This document shows, one piece after another, positions 16,750-25,061 of a stretch of 64,000 nucleotides of DNA (position 1 is its first letter; each line of letters starts with the position of its first letter). Source of the stretch: Paenibacillus barengoltzii NBRC 101215 (lineage in GTDB: Bacteria > Bacillota > Bacilli > Paenibacillales > Paenibacillaceae); the NCBI RefSeq assembly GCF_004000745.1, contig NZ_BILV01000013.1, forward strand, positions 43,773 through 107,772, given 5' to 3'. The position numbers and the translations under genes are program-made. The notes beneath the pieces were generated by a model. The model saw only the letters and a program-made list of their open reading frames with translations, did not search any database and was not told the DNA's origin.

Positions 16750-16790
16750 CTGTCGGAGCAGGTATCTGTATTGCTTCGGCAGGCTTTTTT
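16750..16790 (+). terminator. Rho-independent terminator
   Basis: An 11-bp stem CTGTCGGAGCA / TGCTTCGGCAG with two G-T pairs, then GCTTTTTT. It closes the lipoprotein-stalk operon. Confidence 0.88.
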
Positions 16791-16893
16791 GGATTAGTCA
16801 AAAGTTAGGAAATAGGCATTTACTTCCATCCCTGTTCTAGACTAAGATGGGATTGTTGGGCAAATTGAAGTGATCTGAGGAGGAGAAGCGTAC

Positions 16894-17349
16894 ATGAGTA
16901 AAAGAATGGAACAGCTGGAGCTTTTGCTTGAGGAGATTTCAACGACGGTTGACGGTATAGAAGAGACACAATTTCAGAAGAAACCGTCGCCGGAGAAGTG
17001 GTCGAAGCTGGAAATCCTCGGACACTTGTGTGATTCCGCAGTCAATAACCATGTGCGGTTTATGCGGATCCTGACTTCAGATGAGCCGGTTACATTTGAA
17101 GGATACGTACAGGATGAATGGGTAAGACGTCACGGCTATCAGGAGCATTATGGGCGCGAGGAGCTGCTCCTGGTGTGGAACCAACTCAACGGGTTAATCC
17201 GGAATACGCTGTACAGTGCCGCCGAGTCGGATTGGGAGAAACGGTGCTTTTTTACGGACGGCACCACGATGACTCTTGAGGAATTGTATGAAGATTATAT
17301 TCGGCATGCACGTCATCATTTAGCGCAAATCAGCGATCCGAATCGTTAA
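16894..17349 (+). CDS. DinB-family (four-helix) protein
   Basis: A 151-residue member of the DinB/YfiT-like metal-binding four-helix bundle superfamily. Conserved histidines are placed as expected: EILGHLCDSAVNNH in the first half and YIRHARHHLAQI at the end. The N-terminal KPSPEKWSKLEILGHL block is the family hallmark. GAGGAGGAG precedes the ATG. Members act as thiol-dependent transferases or are of unknown function; no substrate is evident here. Confidence 0.85.
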   Translation: MSKRMEQLELLLEEISTTVDGIEETQFQKKPSPEKWSKLEILGHLCDSAVNNHVRFMRILTSDEPVTFEGYVQDEWVRRHGYQEHYGREELLLVWNQLNGLIRNTLYSAAESDWEKRCFFTDGTTMTLEELYEDYIRHARHHLAQISDPNR

Positions 17350-17424
17350 GAAACTCTATGCATTTCCCGGTTCCTTGTTTATATTAGAGACACGACGATA
17401 GGCAAAAAGTGAGGGAATTTGACG

Positions 17425-18318
17425 ATGTCTGACAATAGAACAACCAAGGAGCCGGCAGATGGCCGACGTCGTTTCGAGTTGCAGGCCGACTGCGAGCATT
17501 GCTTTGGCTTGTGTTGTACAGCCCTGCCTTTTGCGGCTTCGGTGGACTTCGCTGTGAACAAAGCAGCTGGACAGCCCTGCGGTCATTTGCAGGATGACTT
17601 CCGCTGCGGCATTCACGGCAATCTTCGGGAACAGGGGTACCGAGGGTGCACCGTTTACGATTGCTTTGGCGCAGGACAAAGGGTGTCACAGGTCACTTTC
17701 GCGGGAGTGAGTTGGCGCCAGGCGCCTGGATCATCCAAGCTGATGTTTGATGTGTTTCCGATCATGTGGCAGCTGCATGAATTGCTCTGGTACTTGGATG
17801 AAGCGTTAAGTCTGCCTCAGGTCAGCCATTTACATGAACGTTTGCGGATGAGTTATGACGAGACGGAACGGTTGACATCCGCCAAACTGGACGACTTAAT
17901 CCGCTTTGATGTGGCAGCACATCGCGCGAAGGTCAACGAGTTGTTGCTCGAGGTGAGTGAGCGCGTTCGCGCTGAAGCGCTGCGGAAGGCTGGTACATCT
18001 TCTGGACGGCACAGAAGCTTTGGGCGTGGGGCTGATCTGGTTGGTGCCAAGCTGCGGGGCGAGGATTTGCGAGGCGCATTTTTAAGAGGCGCTTACCTGA
18101 TCGCTGCGGATCTGCGGGGAGCGGACCTGCGCGGTGCCGATATGATTGGGGCGGATCTGCGAGATGCCGATGTAAGGGGAGCCGATCTTTCGGAGAGCTT
18201 GTTCTTGACGCAAGCCCAGATCAATGCTGCCAAAGGAGACCGTGCCACCAAGCTGCCTCCTCTCCTCGAACGGCCCTTCTATTGGGAAGGGACTTCGGGG
18301 AGGCAAGAAGCGAGATGA
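17425..18318 (+). CDS. Cysteine-cluster plus pentapeptide-repeat protein
   Basis: A 297-residue protein with two parts. The N-terminal half carries a Cys cluster (CEHCFGLCC, CGHL, CGIH, CTVYDC), suggesting an Fe-S or Zn site like the YkgJ-type cysteine proteins. The C-terminal ~90 residues are canonical pentapeptide repeats (AKLRGEDLRGAFLRGAYL and so on). ATG 17425 is preferred to TTG 17419 because GAGGG is correctly spaced for it. Its stop overlaps the AraC gene start by 4 bases, so the two are translationally coupled. Role unknown; possibly DNA-mimicking or regulatory. Confidence 0.8.
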   Translation: MSDNRTTKEPADGRRRFELQADCEHCFGLCCTALPFAASVDFAVNKAAGQPCGHLQDDFRCGIHGNLREQGYRGCTVYDCFGAGQRVSQVTFAGVSWRQAPGSSKLMFDVFPIMWQLHELLWYLDEALSLPQVSHLHERLRMSYDETERLTSAKLDDLIRFDVAAHRAKVNELLLEVSERVRAEALRKAGTSSGRHRSFGRGADLVGAKLRGEDLRGAFLRGAYLIAADLRGADLRGADMIGADLRDADVRGADLSESLFLTQAQINAAKGDRATKLPPLLERPFYWEGTSGRQEAR

Positions 18319-19238
18319 ACGATTACCGGGAAAGGGTGGGTCAGGTCTGTAAGTATATCGATGCGCATTTGCATCAGAAGCTAAACTTGGATCAATTGGC
18401 CGAATTGTCCCACTTCTCGAAGTATCATTTCTCGCGGATATTTACCTCGGTGACGGGGGAGACGCCGTTTGCGTACATCATGAAGCAGCGTCTAACCCGG
18501 GCCGCAGCTTACTTGCGGGAGACCAACCAACCTGTGCTGGAAATTGCGCTGAGTTGCGGGTTTGAGTCTGCTTCCAGCTTTAATGCAGCGTTCAAGAAGC
18601 ACTTTGGTCGTACACCAACCGCGATGCGAGAGCAAGCTCGGCAAGCTCGGCAAGATCGCAATATTTCGCAATCGGACCGCAATCGGCAGGAAGCCGATGC
18701 CGCGCCAAACCTTTATGATCAAACTGTAAAAAACAGTTTGTTAAGGAGGGTTTGGCAAATGCAAGCCAACATTGTAGAGCTTCCCATGATGGAAGTAGCG
18801 TATGTAAGACATGTCGGAAGTTATCTGGAAACCTATCAGGCCTGGGCAAAGTTAGGTAAGTGGGCGGCGCAGCATCAGCTATTTCCGCCGGAGCAATCTT
18901 TTATCGGGATTTCCTTGGACGATCCAGCCGTGACCGAGGAGGAGGAATGCCGGTACGATGCCTGCGTCACCGTGCCGAATACGCTTAGCCGTGCGGATGC
19001 CCCGCCGGAGATCGGCTTCCAAACGCTGCCGGGCGGGCTTTATGCGAAGTTTTATTTTTATGATACATCGGAAAAGCTTGCGCTGCTGTACCAGAGCATA
19101 TTCGGAAATTGGCTGCCGGACAGCGGATACGACCCGGATGATCGGTACTGTCTGGAGTTCAGTATGAACGATCCGGCGCAGGACACGCAGGGCAAGGCGA
19201 AGGTCGAATTATACATTCCGATTAAAGCAAGGGCATAA
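18315..19238 (+). CDS. AraC-family regulator with GyrI-like effector domain
   Basis: A 307-residue regulator. Residues 1-~105 are the two-helix-turn-helix AraC domain (LNLDQLAELSHFSKYHFSRIF, then GFESASSFNAAFKKHFGRTP). After a linker, residues ~150-307 form a GyrI/SOUL-like small-molecule-binding domain (VELPMMEVAYVRHVGSYLET, LPGGLYAKFYF, LELYIPI-like end). This Rob/BmrR-like design usually senses hydrophobic or cationic drugs. Start ATG 18315 lies within the preceding stop and has GGGGAGG upstream. Its coupling to a pentapeptide protein invites a stress- or drug-response link. Confidence 0.87.
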   Translation: MNDYRERVGQVCKYIDAHLHQKLNLDQLAELSHFSKYHFSRIFTSVTGETPFAYIMKQRLTRAAAYLRETNQPVLEIALSCGFESASSFNAAFKKHFGRTPTAMREQARQARQDRNISQSDRNRQEADAAPNLYDQTVKNSLLRRVWQMQANIVELPMMEVAYVRHVGSYLETYQAWAKLGKWAAQHQLFPPEQSFIGISLDDPAVTEEEECRYDACVTVPNTLSRADAPPEIGFQTLPGGLYAKFYFYDTSEKLALLYQSIFGNWLPDSGYDPDDRYCLEFSMNDPAQDTQGKAKVELYIPIKARA

Positions 19239-19314
19239 GTGGAAGTGAATAATGATCCTGAGCGGATGCCAGTAAATATTTTTTGAGGATAGAGAATGCA
19301 ACAGGAGGAGCCCC

Positions 19315-20040
19315 ATGACTTATACGCATCTTTTATTCGACGCGGACGACACATTATTTGATTACCCGAAGGCGGAAAACCACGCCTTAAGCCGAACGCT
19401 TACGGAGGCGGGCATTCCTTGTACCGACGACGTGATGCGGGCATATCAGACCATTAACCAGCAGCTGTGGCGCGATTTGGAGCAGGGACTGGTGACGCAG
19501 GTCACTTTGCGGACGGAACGGTTCGCCAGACTGGTGAAGGAGCTCGGCGTAACTCCCCGCTCTCAGGTAGAGGAGATTAGTGAGCGCTATTTGGAGCTGC
19601 TTGGGGAGGGGACCTTCCTGCTGGAAGGCGCAACTGAGCTCTGCCGCGAATTGCAGGAAGCTGGGTTTCACCTGGCGATCATCACCAACGGCATCAAAAA
19701 GGTGCAGGTGAGCCGAATTGCCGGATCGGCATTGGCGCAAATGTTCGAGGCTGTCATCGTTTCTGAAGACACGGGGTATTCGAAGCCGCATCCGGGGATT
19801 TTTGACTATGCGTTTGAAGCATTGGGGCTTCGGCCAGCGGACAAAAGCCGGGTGTTAATTGTTGGGGATTCGTTGACTTCTGACATAAAGGGTGGTCTAA
19901 ACTACGGGATCGATACCTGTTGGTATAACCCGAATGACCGCCCGAATACACTGAACCAACAGCCGACTTATGAGATTCGCCACTTGGCGGAGGTCAAGAC
20001 GCTGGTCGGAGTCGGGGGTAGTCCTTCGGTAGACCTCTGA
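19315..20040 (+). CDS. YjjG-family noncanonical pyrimidine nucleotidase (HAD)
   Basis: A 241-residue HAD phosphatase. Motif I is FDADDTLF with nucleophile D9 and acid D11; motif II is IITNG; motif III/IV are SKPHPGIFDYA and VGDSLTSDIKG. The C1-type cap and overall length fit YjjG/YfnB, nucleotidases that remove noncanonical or damaged pyrimidine nucleotides. A CAGGAGGAG site precedes the ATG. Single cytoplasmic enzyme; 'house-cleaning' role inferred from the family. Confidence 0.88.
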   Translation: MTYTHLLFDADDTLFDYPKAENHALSRTLTEAGIPCTDDVMRAYQTINQQLWRDLEQGLVTQVTLRTERFARLVKELGVTPRSQVEEISERYLELLGEGTFLLEGATELCRELQEAGFHLAIITNGIKKVQVSRIAGSALAQMFEAVIVSEDTGYSKPHPGIFDYAFEALGLRPADKSRVLIVGDSLTSDIKGGLNYGIDTCWYNPNDRPNTLNQQPTYEIRHLAEVKTLVGVGGSPSVDL

Positions 20041-20085
20041 GAACACGAGCTGTTCAAAATGGATTAAGGTGAGGAGTTGATAGGT

Positions 20086-20247
20086 ATGACCGGTGTAGGA
20101 GTGATTGGGGTGCTACCCGCTCTCCTTTTCTTGTTTTATCTTGTTCTCGCTGGCTTAATTTTATATGCCTTGATCTTGTTTATTAGGCTGGCCCACCGGG
20201 GCATCGAAGCGTTAGATATCTATCTCCGGGACAAAAGAGGAAGGTAA
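20086..20247 (+). CDS. Small single-pass membrane protein (53 aa)
   Basis: A 53-residue ORF with GGTGAGGAG upstream. One long hydrophobic helix (VIGVLPALLFLFYLVLAG and on to about residue 33) is followed by a basic amphipathic tail (RLAHRGIEALDIYLRDKRGR). It lies between the YjjG and GNAT genes, same strand, with 45- and 32-base gaps. The ribosome binding site and the positive-inside tail support a real gene. Function unknown. Confidence 0.68.
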   Translation: MTGVGVIGVLPALLFLFYLVLAGLILYALILFIRLAHRGIEALDIYLRDKRGR

Positions 20248-20279
20248 TTCGAAATCGCGAAACCAAGGAGGGCTAGTGC

Positions 20280-20783
20280 ATGGAAGTTCGAATCGCACCT
20301 ATTTTACCTTCTCAAAGCTCGCTGTTTTTTAATTTGTTTCAGCTGTACTTGCATGATTTATCGGCGTTTACTGGCGAGGAACCGGGGGAAGACGGGCGAT
20401 TTGATCTGGCGAACACTTCCCTTTACTTGGAGCGGGAAGAACTGCATCCTTATTTCATCTATTGTTCGGGGAAAGTAGCCGGCTTCATCCTGGTTTGCGC
20501 CCCACCGTTTGTGCCCGAGGAGATTGACTTTACGGTGCAGGAGATGTTCGTGCTTCATAAATATCGCGGAGGTAAAACGGCGGAGACGGCCGTCTTCGAA
20601 ATTATGCGGCGCTTGAAGGGCCAAATCCGGGTGGAGCAGCTGCAGAATAACGCTGTTGCCGTAGCTTTCTGGAAGAAAATTTACCGGAAGCAAGGCATCT
20701 CTTTCGTTGAGACGATCGAACGCGTGGAAATCGAAGGGTTGCCCGGCCTTCACGAGGTTCTAGCTCAAACTTTCTCGTTGTAG
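20280..20783 (+). CDS. GNAT family N-acetyltransferase
   Basis: A 167-residue protein resembling the YjgM-type predicted acetyltransferases. The central sheet is visible in HPYFIYCSGKVAGFILV and VQEMFVLHKYRGGKTAETAVFEIM, where the CoA motif is degenerate (YRGGKTAETA), and the end is LQNNAVAVAFWKKIYRK. The ATG follows CAAGGAGGG. The substrate is unknown. Confidence 0.78.
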   Translation: MEVRIAPILPSQSSLFFNLFQLYLHDLSAFTGEEPGEDGRFDLANTSLYLEREELHPYFIYCSGKVAGFILVCAPPFVPEEIDFTVQEMFVLHKYRGGKTAETAVFEIMRRLKGQIRVEQLQNNAVAVAFWKKIYRKQGISFVETIERVEIEGLPGLHEVLAQTFSL

Positions 20784-20841
20784 ACGAAAGCGAATACTCG
20801 AATCGGTCTGAAATTATGTATAATGAGAAGACCAACGTATG

Positions 20842-20876
20842 ACCCGGCCCCAGGAAGCAATGATCGGCGGCCGGGT
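20842..20876 (+). promoter_or_regulatory. Leader hairpin ACCCGGCC/GGCCGGGT before the cupin gene
   Basis: An 8-bp perfect stem with a 19-base loop lies about 12 bases downstream of the likely start of transcription from -10 TATAAT (20819-20824). It is followed by ATTTGTTTATTA and then the GGGGGAGA ribosome binding site of the cupin gene. It may be a stabilising leader hairpin, an attenuator, or a terminator of the preceding gene. The same stem core occurs at 9153 and 26094. Confidence 0.45.
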
Positions 20877-20899
20877 ATTTGTTTATTAGGGGGAGAGAC

Positions 20900-21409
20900 A
20901 TGGCACATTTATATCATGCAGACCGTGTGAAGTATCATCAGAAGCAATCGCCCGTGCCAGAGTTCGCTTGGCATACAAGCGAGCGCTTGGCAGAGCTGGC
21001 CGGCTCCAAGCATTTAACGTTTGATATCCGTTCGCTGGATCCAGGGAAGTACTCTTTTCCTTATCATTTTCATCGTAATGCAGAAGAACTCTTCGTCATT
21101 CTGGAAGGCAGTGCGATGCTTCGGACGCCGGAAGGGCATCAGGAAGTACATACCGGGGATATCGTGTTCTTCGAAATGGGGCCCTCGGGGGCGCATCAGC
21201 TATTTAACCATACGGAGAAGCCGTGCAAGTACCTGGATATTCGTACGAACATGGGGCTGGACGTTTGTGAATATCCTGATTCAGGGAAGATCAATATTTT
21301 ACCCTACCAAGAAGTTTACGAGAGCGCCGGCCAAGTTGATTATTTCAAAGGTGAGGATCAGGTAGCCGCCAAGTGGGCAGCGAAGGAGAACGGGAACGAG
21401 CATGAGTAA
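20900..21409 (+). CDS. Cupin-domain protein
   Basis: A 169-residue single-domain cupin. Motif 1 is YHFHRNAEELFVILEGSAML with the metal-ligand His/Glu set (H, H, E), and motif 2 is GDIVFFEMGPSGAHQLFNHT. ATG 20900 is chosen because GGGGGAGA is well placed; an in-frame ATG at 20879 is not. The C-terminal half (LDVCEYPDSGKINILP) is typical of small sugar- or metabolite-related cupins. No catalytic function can be assigned. It starts 18 bases before a GNAT gene in the same direction. Confidence 0.83.
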   Translation: MAHLYHADRVKYHQKQSPVPEFAWHTSERLAELAGSKHLTFDIRSLDPGKYSFPYHFHRNAEELFVILEGSAMLRTPEGHQEVHTGDIVFFEMGPSGAHQLFNHTEKPCKYLDIRTNMGLDVCEYPDSGKINILPYQEVYESAGQVDYFKGEDQVAAKWAAKENGNEHE

Positions 21410-21426
21410 CCAATGGAGAGATCGAA

Positions 21427-21933
21427 ATGATTGAAATTCGAGAAATTCGAGTGGATGACGCTGAGCGCTTTTTGAAACTATGCCTGCAACTGGACCAAGA
21501 AACGAAATTTATGCTCTATGAACCGGGAGAACGTAACACGACGGCTGAAGAACAGCGGGAGCGGATTCAATCGATTCTGTCCGAAGCCGGCTCCACAATT
21601 CTGGTAGCGGAGGATCAAGGGAAGTTGGTTGGTTATTTGGCCGTGTTTGGCGGTCAAGCCAACCGAACGAAGCATGTCGGTTACATCGTGGTCGGCATCA
21701 CTCAAGCCTACTCGGGCAAAGGGATCGGAACCCGCTTATTCCAGGCTGCTGAGGCATGGCGTGCGGAGACGGAGATCACCAAGTTCGAGTTAACGGTGAT
21801 GATCCCTAATGAACGGGCCGTTGCTCTGTACAAGAAAGTTGGCTTTGAAGTCGAGGGCGTCAAACGAAATTCGATTCGAGTGGATGGAAATTACGTCGAT
21901 GAGTATTATATGGGCAAAATATTTGAGGCCTAA
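21427..21933 (+). CDS. GNAT family N-acetyltransferase
   Basis: A 168-residue GNAT. The CoA-binding motif is YSGKGIGTRLFQAAEAWR, the following strand is FELTVMIPNERAVALYKKVGFEVEG, and the end is VDEYYMGKIF, the classic layout of the ribosomal-protein/small-amine subgroup. It starts 18 bases after the cupin gene, with ATGGAGAG as ribosome binding site. It precedes a zinc-ribbon protein and a Nudix hydrolase in a four- to five-gene same-strand run. Confidence 0.87.
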   Translation: MIEIREIRVDDAERFLKLCLQLDQETKFMLYEPGERNTTAEEQRERIQSILSEAGSTILVAEDQGKLVGYLAVFGGQANRTKHVGYIVVGITQAYSGKGIGTRLFQAAEAWRAETEITKFELTVMIPNERAVALYKKVGFEVEGVKRNSIRVDGNYVDEYYMGKIFEA

Positions 21934-21953
21934 TCCTAAAGGAGGCGTGAAGC

Positions 21954-22349
21954 GTGATTCAGTGTCCTTGGTGCGGAGAACAGGTCATATTGGTTGCTGA
22001 CGTTTGTCCTGAATGCAAACATGAGGTGCTGCCTGAGCATCTGGAGGGATTCCCCGGGCCGGGATCGGGGGACCTTGTTGATCCTCCTCGGGTTGGGGAT
22101 TACTTCGATCTCGAAGAGGTGCTGGAGCGTCGTTTCAAATGCAGCAAGTGCGGAAAACGGCAAGCTGCGGTGAAAGAAGTGGCCATGACCGGCACCGGGT
22201 TGAGCAAACTGATGGACATCCAGCACAACCATTATTTATTCGTCTCCTGCCTGAACTGTGGTCATGTGGAAATCTACGATCCAGATGTGCTTCGGGGACA
22301 GCCATCGGGTAAATTTTCGACGATATTGGACTTATTATTTGGAGGCTAA
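21954..22349 (+). CDS. Zinc-ribbon nucleic-acid-binding-type protein (DUF2082)
   Basis: A 131-residue protein with a GTG start after AAAGGAGG. It carries two CxxC pairs at the N-terminus (CPWCGEQ, CPEC) and two in the C-terminal half (CSKCGK, CLNCGH), the latter in the DUF2082 zinc-ribbon context (VKEVAMTGTGLSKLMDIQHN, FVSCLNCGHVEIYD). The C-terminal module matches the predicted Zn-ribbon nucleic-acid-binding family. Function is unknown; the protein is likely cytoplasmic. Confidence 0.83.
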   Translation: MIQCPWCGEQVILVADVCPECKHEVLPEHLEGFPGPGSGDLVDPPRVGDYFDLEEVLERRFKCSKCGKRQAAVKEVAMTGTGLSKLMDIQHNHYLFVSCLNCGHVEIYDPDVLRGQPSGKFSTILDLLFGG

Positions 22350-22351
22350 CG

Positions 22352-22774
22352 ATGAAACGAACAGATGTGGTATATTTGCTAATCCCCGATGAGACGAGAA
22401 CCAAAGTGCTCATGGTGCAAAATGAAAACGAAGCCTGGACGCTGCCTGGAGGCGCGGTGGAGCCTGGCGAGACGCTGCAGATCGCGGCGATCCGCGAAGG
22501 GAAAGAGGAGACAGGACTGGATGTGAAGGTTCACGGGATCGTGGCTGTGAATGAATTTGTACATATAAAAAACGAGGAGCATGTCATCCTGCTGACGTTC
22601 CGCGCGGAAATTACGGGGGGCAAGCCGGAGATTACCCGTCCAGAGGAGATATTGGATATCGCATGGGTTGACGTGGAGCGCGCAGACGAACTGATGCCCT
22701 ATTATCCGGAAGGGATTAGCTCCATTGTGGCCAGAGGGGTGGAAGTCACCTATTTTGATGAAGGACGGATTTAA
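22352..22774 (+). CDS. Nudix hydrolase
   Basis: A 140-residue MutT-like Nudix protein. The box spans GGAVEPGETLQ to REGKEETGL, intact in its catalytic Glu residues. The gene starts 2 bases after the zinc-ribbon stop, with GGAGG as ribosome binding site, so it is cotranscribed. Substrate unknown; small MutT-like members usually clean up modified nucleotides. Confidence 0.9.
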   Translation: MKRTDVVYLLIPDETRTKVLMVQNENEAWTLPGGAVEPGETLQIAAIREGKEETGLDVKVHGIVAVNEFVHIKNEEHVILLTFRAEITGGKPEITRPEEILDIAWVDVERADELMPYYPEGISSIVARGVEVTYFDEGRI

Positions 22775-22836
22775 GCAAGGCTGCGATGGACAGACCAGAT
22801 GCTGTTTCGCCGCAGCCTCGTGACGACCGTATTAAA

Positions 22837-23150
22837 TTAGATATCCAGAGAAGTGGCTTTCCGCCGGCTGAAGCGCAGCTGGATCCCGAGGCATAACAGC
22901 GCGATCAGCAGCGGGTAGAGCATGGCCCAGCCGGTGAACGGAATACGACGGCTGTAGCCGCAAACGAAATCCAGCTGAGGACAACGCCGATACGGCTGCC
23001 TTTGAGGAGCCGAATTCCGGCAGCGCAGCCGCCCATGTACGTGAGAATAAAGGTTGCGTTCGGAAATTGGATCAGCGTGCTGAGTGACATTGTCCCGGTT
23101 CCGTAAAGCAGCATGACGGCTATAAAGCAAAACATCAGAAACAAAAGCGA
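22837..23150 (-). pseudogene. Amino-acid permease C-terminal remnant, frameshifted
   Basis: Reading the minus strand from ~23150, a hydrophobic frame (FLMFCFIAVMLLYGTG, then LIQFPNATFILTYMGGCAAG, ISFAATAVVF) is recognisable as the end of an APC-type amino-acid permease. Near 22942 the frame shifts: the continuation PFTGWAMLYPLLIALLCL and the end FSRRKATSLDI lie in the next frame, as if one T had been lost in a GTATT(T)CCG run. The N-terminal three quarters of the protein are missing; the break is at ~23150, where a LysR remnant begins on the other strand. Confidence 0.74.
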
Positions 23151-23152
23151 GC

Positions 23153-23416
23153 GACTCGAACTTGGAGTTTTGGAGCATCGAAGCGATCAAGCAGTGTGTG
23201 ATCTCCGGGCTGGGAGTCTCCTTCTTGCCGCGGGTCACCGTGCGCAGCGAGCTTGAAGAAGGCAAGCTGGTGAAGCTGAACTGGAATGACGAATCGCAGC
23301 GGGTGGCGACACAGTTGGCATTACACCGGAAGAAGTGGCGATCCCCTGCATTGGAGCAATTCGTCTTGATGGTTCGGGAACAAGCGGAACGATGGCGAAA
23401 AGAAGCTGCTATGTAG
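23153..23416 (+). pseudogene. LysR-family regulator C-terminal remnant
   Basis: About 85 residues (FWSIEAIKQCVISGLGVSFLPR, then QRVATQLALHRKKWRSPALEQFVLMV) match the final part of a LysR effector-binding domain; no helix-turn-helix and no ribosome binding site are present. The apparent TTG start has no credible signal. With the permease remnant on the opposite strand, this looks like the two outer ends of a divergent regulator/permease pair after one deletion. Confidence 0.74.
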
Positions 23417-23503
23417 TCCATATCTAAACTTATTCAACATAATTTCGTTAATTTACGCCAATACTCCCTATAGTTTACGAAGAGCTTGAGGGAGGCTTGG
23501 CTT

Positions 23504-24979
23504 ATGGGCAATGGCAAGACTGGCGAAAAAGGAATCTCGACGTTTCATTTAACGATGCTGGGGCTGGGGACGATCGTCGGGGGTTCGTTTTTTCTCGGTT
23601 CCGGCGTGGCGATTCAAGCAGCGGGTCCCAGCATTTTGCTATCGTTTATCCTTGGCGGATTGCTGGTTTACATCATTCTCTATGCCCTCTCGGAAATGAC
23701 GGTGGCTGACCCTGTGCCAGGCTCGTTTCGTACGTATGCGGAGCGGAGTTTGGGACGCAGCGTTGGCTTTATTACCGGTTGGGTGTATTGGGTGGGCTTG
23801 ATTCTGGCGATGTCCAGTGAATCGATCGCGGCGTCCACCTTTCTTAGGGAATGGTTCCCGAGCTTTTCGGAGGTTGCGATGGGCATGCTCATTATCGTCG
23901 GAATCACGCTGCTTAATTTGCTTGGTGCCGATTATCTGAGCAAGCTGGAGAGCGGTCTGGCAGCGGTGAAGCTGCTGGCCATCGTCGGGTTCATCGTCAT
24001 CGGGCTGGCCTTGATAGCGGGCTGGATTCCGGGGACTCCAGCAGCGGGGGGAGGCGAACTGCGAAATGAAGCGTGGTTTCCCGGGGGGATTGCAGGGATA
24101 GCGGGCAGTATGCTTATCGTGATGTTCAGCTATTCGGGATTTGAGGTCATTGGCCTAGCCGCTTCAGAGGTGGAGAACCCGAAAAAGACGATTCCTCGGG
24201 CCATTAATATGACTCTGATCAGTTTGCTCGCCTTGTATATCGCTGCGATCGCAGTGATTCTGATGTTGTATCCAACACAGGGGATGATCGCGGACCAAAG
24301 TCCGTTAGTTTTAGCTCTAACCCGCTGGGGCATGGGATGGGCTGGGACGCTGATTAATATTGTGATGATTACGGCGATTCTGTCTACGATGCTGGCTTCG
24401 ACATTTGGCCTTGCCCGGATGCTGCGTTCGTTGGCAGCGGAAGGCCATGCCCCGGCATGGCTGAAAGACCGGCATGATATCCCGTATAGGGGTATCCTGT
24501 TCTCGGGAGCCGCTATGCTGCTCGGTTTGGCGATGGGGTACCTGCTGCCTCAGCAGGTGTACCTCTTTCTGGTCAGCTGCGGAGGATATTCGCTCTTGTT
24601 CTCCTACTTTATCATTTTGGCCTCCCATTATCGCTGGCGGCGGGTAACGCCCTGCTCTCCGGAAGCTACATGTCAGCTTCCAGGTTACCCCTATACGTCC
24701 TGGGTTGGTCTGATCGGGATGATCGCCATTATCGTGAGCATGCCCTTTATTTCCGGACAAGGGACCGGGTTGGTGGTGGGGTTAGGATTAACTGCACTGC
24801 TTGCCGGGATCTATTGGGTGAAAGAAAGAAGGGGAAGGGTATCGGCTCCGTCCAGCCAACGACCGATCCCTGCTCCGCTAACGGAAGCTGCTGAGGAGAT
24901 AACGGGCATACGCGATGATCGGGAGACAGCGGATGAAGTACCGGACTCGACTACCGTGCCGAAGAACAAAAAAGAATAG
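23504..24979 (+). CDS. APC-family amino acid permease
   Basis: A 491-residue protein with about 12 transmembrane helices. The first (STFHLTMLGLGTIVGGSFFLGSG) carries the APC substrate-binding GxG region, and SGFEVIGLAASEVENPKKTIPRAI is the family signature before helix 7. A ~50-residue hydrophilic C-terminal tail follows the last helix. ATG 23504 is used rather than 23486 because GGGAGG (23490-23495) is correctly placed. It likely imports an amino acid by cation symport; specificity is unknown. It is a different gene from the permease remnant just upstream. Confidence 0.88.
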   Translation: MGNGKTGEKGISTFHLTMLGLGTIVGGSFFLGSGVAIQAAGPSILLSFILGGLLVYIILYALSEMTVADPVPGSFRTYAERSLGRSVGFITGWVYWVGLILAMSSESIAASTFLREWFPSFSEVAMGMLIIVGITLLNLLGADYLSKLESGLAAVKLLAIVGFIVIGLALIAGWIPGTPAAGGGELRNEAWFPGGIAGIAGSMLIVMFSYSGFEVIGLAASEVENPKKTIPRAINMTLISLLALYIAAIAVILMLYPTQGMIADQSPLVLALTRWGMGWAGTLINIVMITAILSTMLASTFGLARMLRSLAAEGHAPAWLKDRHDIPYRGILFSGAAMLLGLAMGYLLPQQVYLFLVSCGGYSLLFSYFIILASHYRWRRVTPCSPEATCQLPGYPYTSWVGLIGMIAIIVSMPFISGQGTGLVVGLGLTALLAGIYWVKERRGRVSAPSSQRPIPAPLTEAAEEITGIRDDRETADEVPDSTTVPKNKKE

Positions 24980-25015
24980 GTTCGGCCGCCCTTGCAGCAA
25001 TGGAATTGTTGTTAC

Positions 25016-25058
25016 AGCCTTCCAGTCCAAGCGGTTACCACGGACAGGAAGGCTTTTT
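25016..25058. terminator. Bidirectional terminator between permease and the 25062 gene
   Basis: A 13-bp stem AGCCTTCCAGTCC / GGACAGGAAGGCT with one A-A mismatch and T-runs on the plus side (GGCTTTTTAG) between convergent genes. Confidence 0.8.
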
Positions 25059-25061
25059 AGC

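Noticed and set aside
23153..23416. Functional 84-residue protein from the LysR fragment
   Set aside because: It is only the tail of a LysR effector domain, with no HTH and no ribosome binding site.
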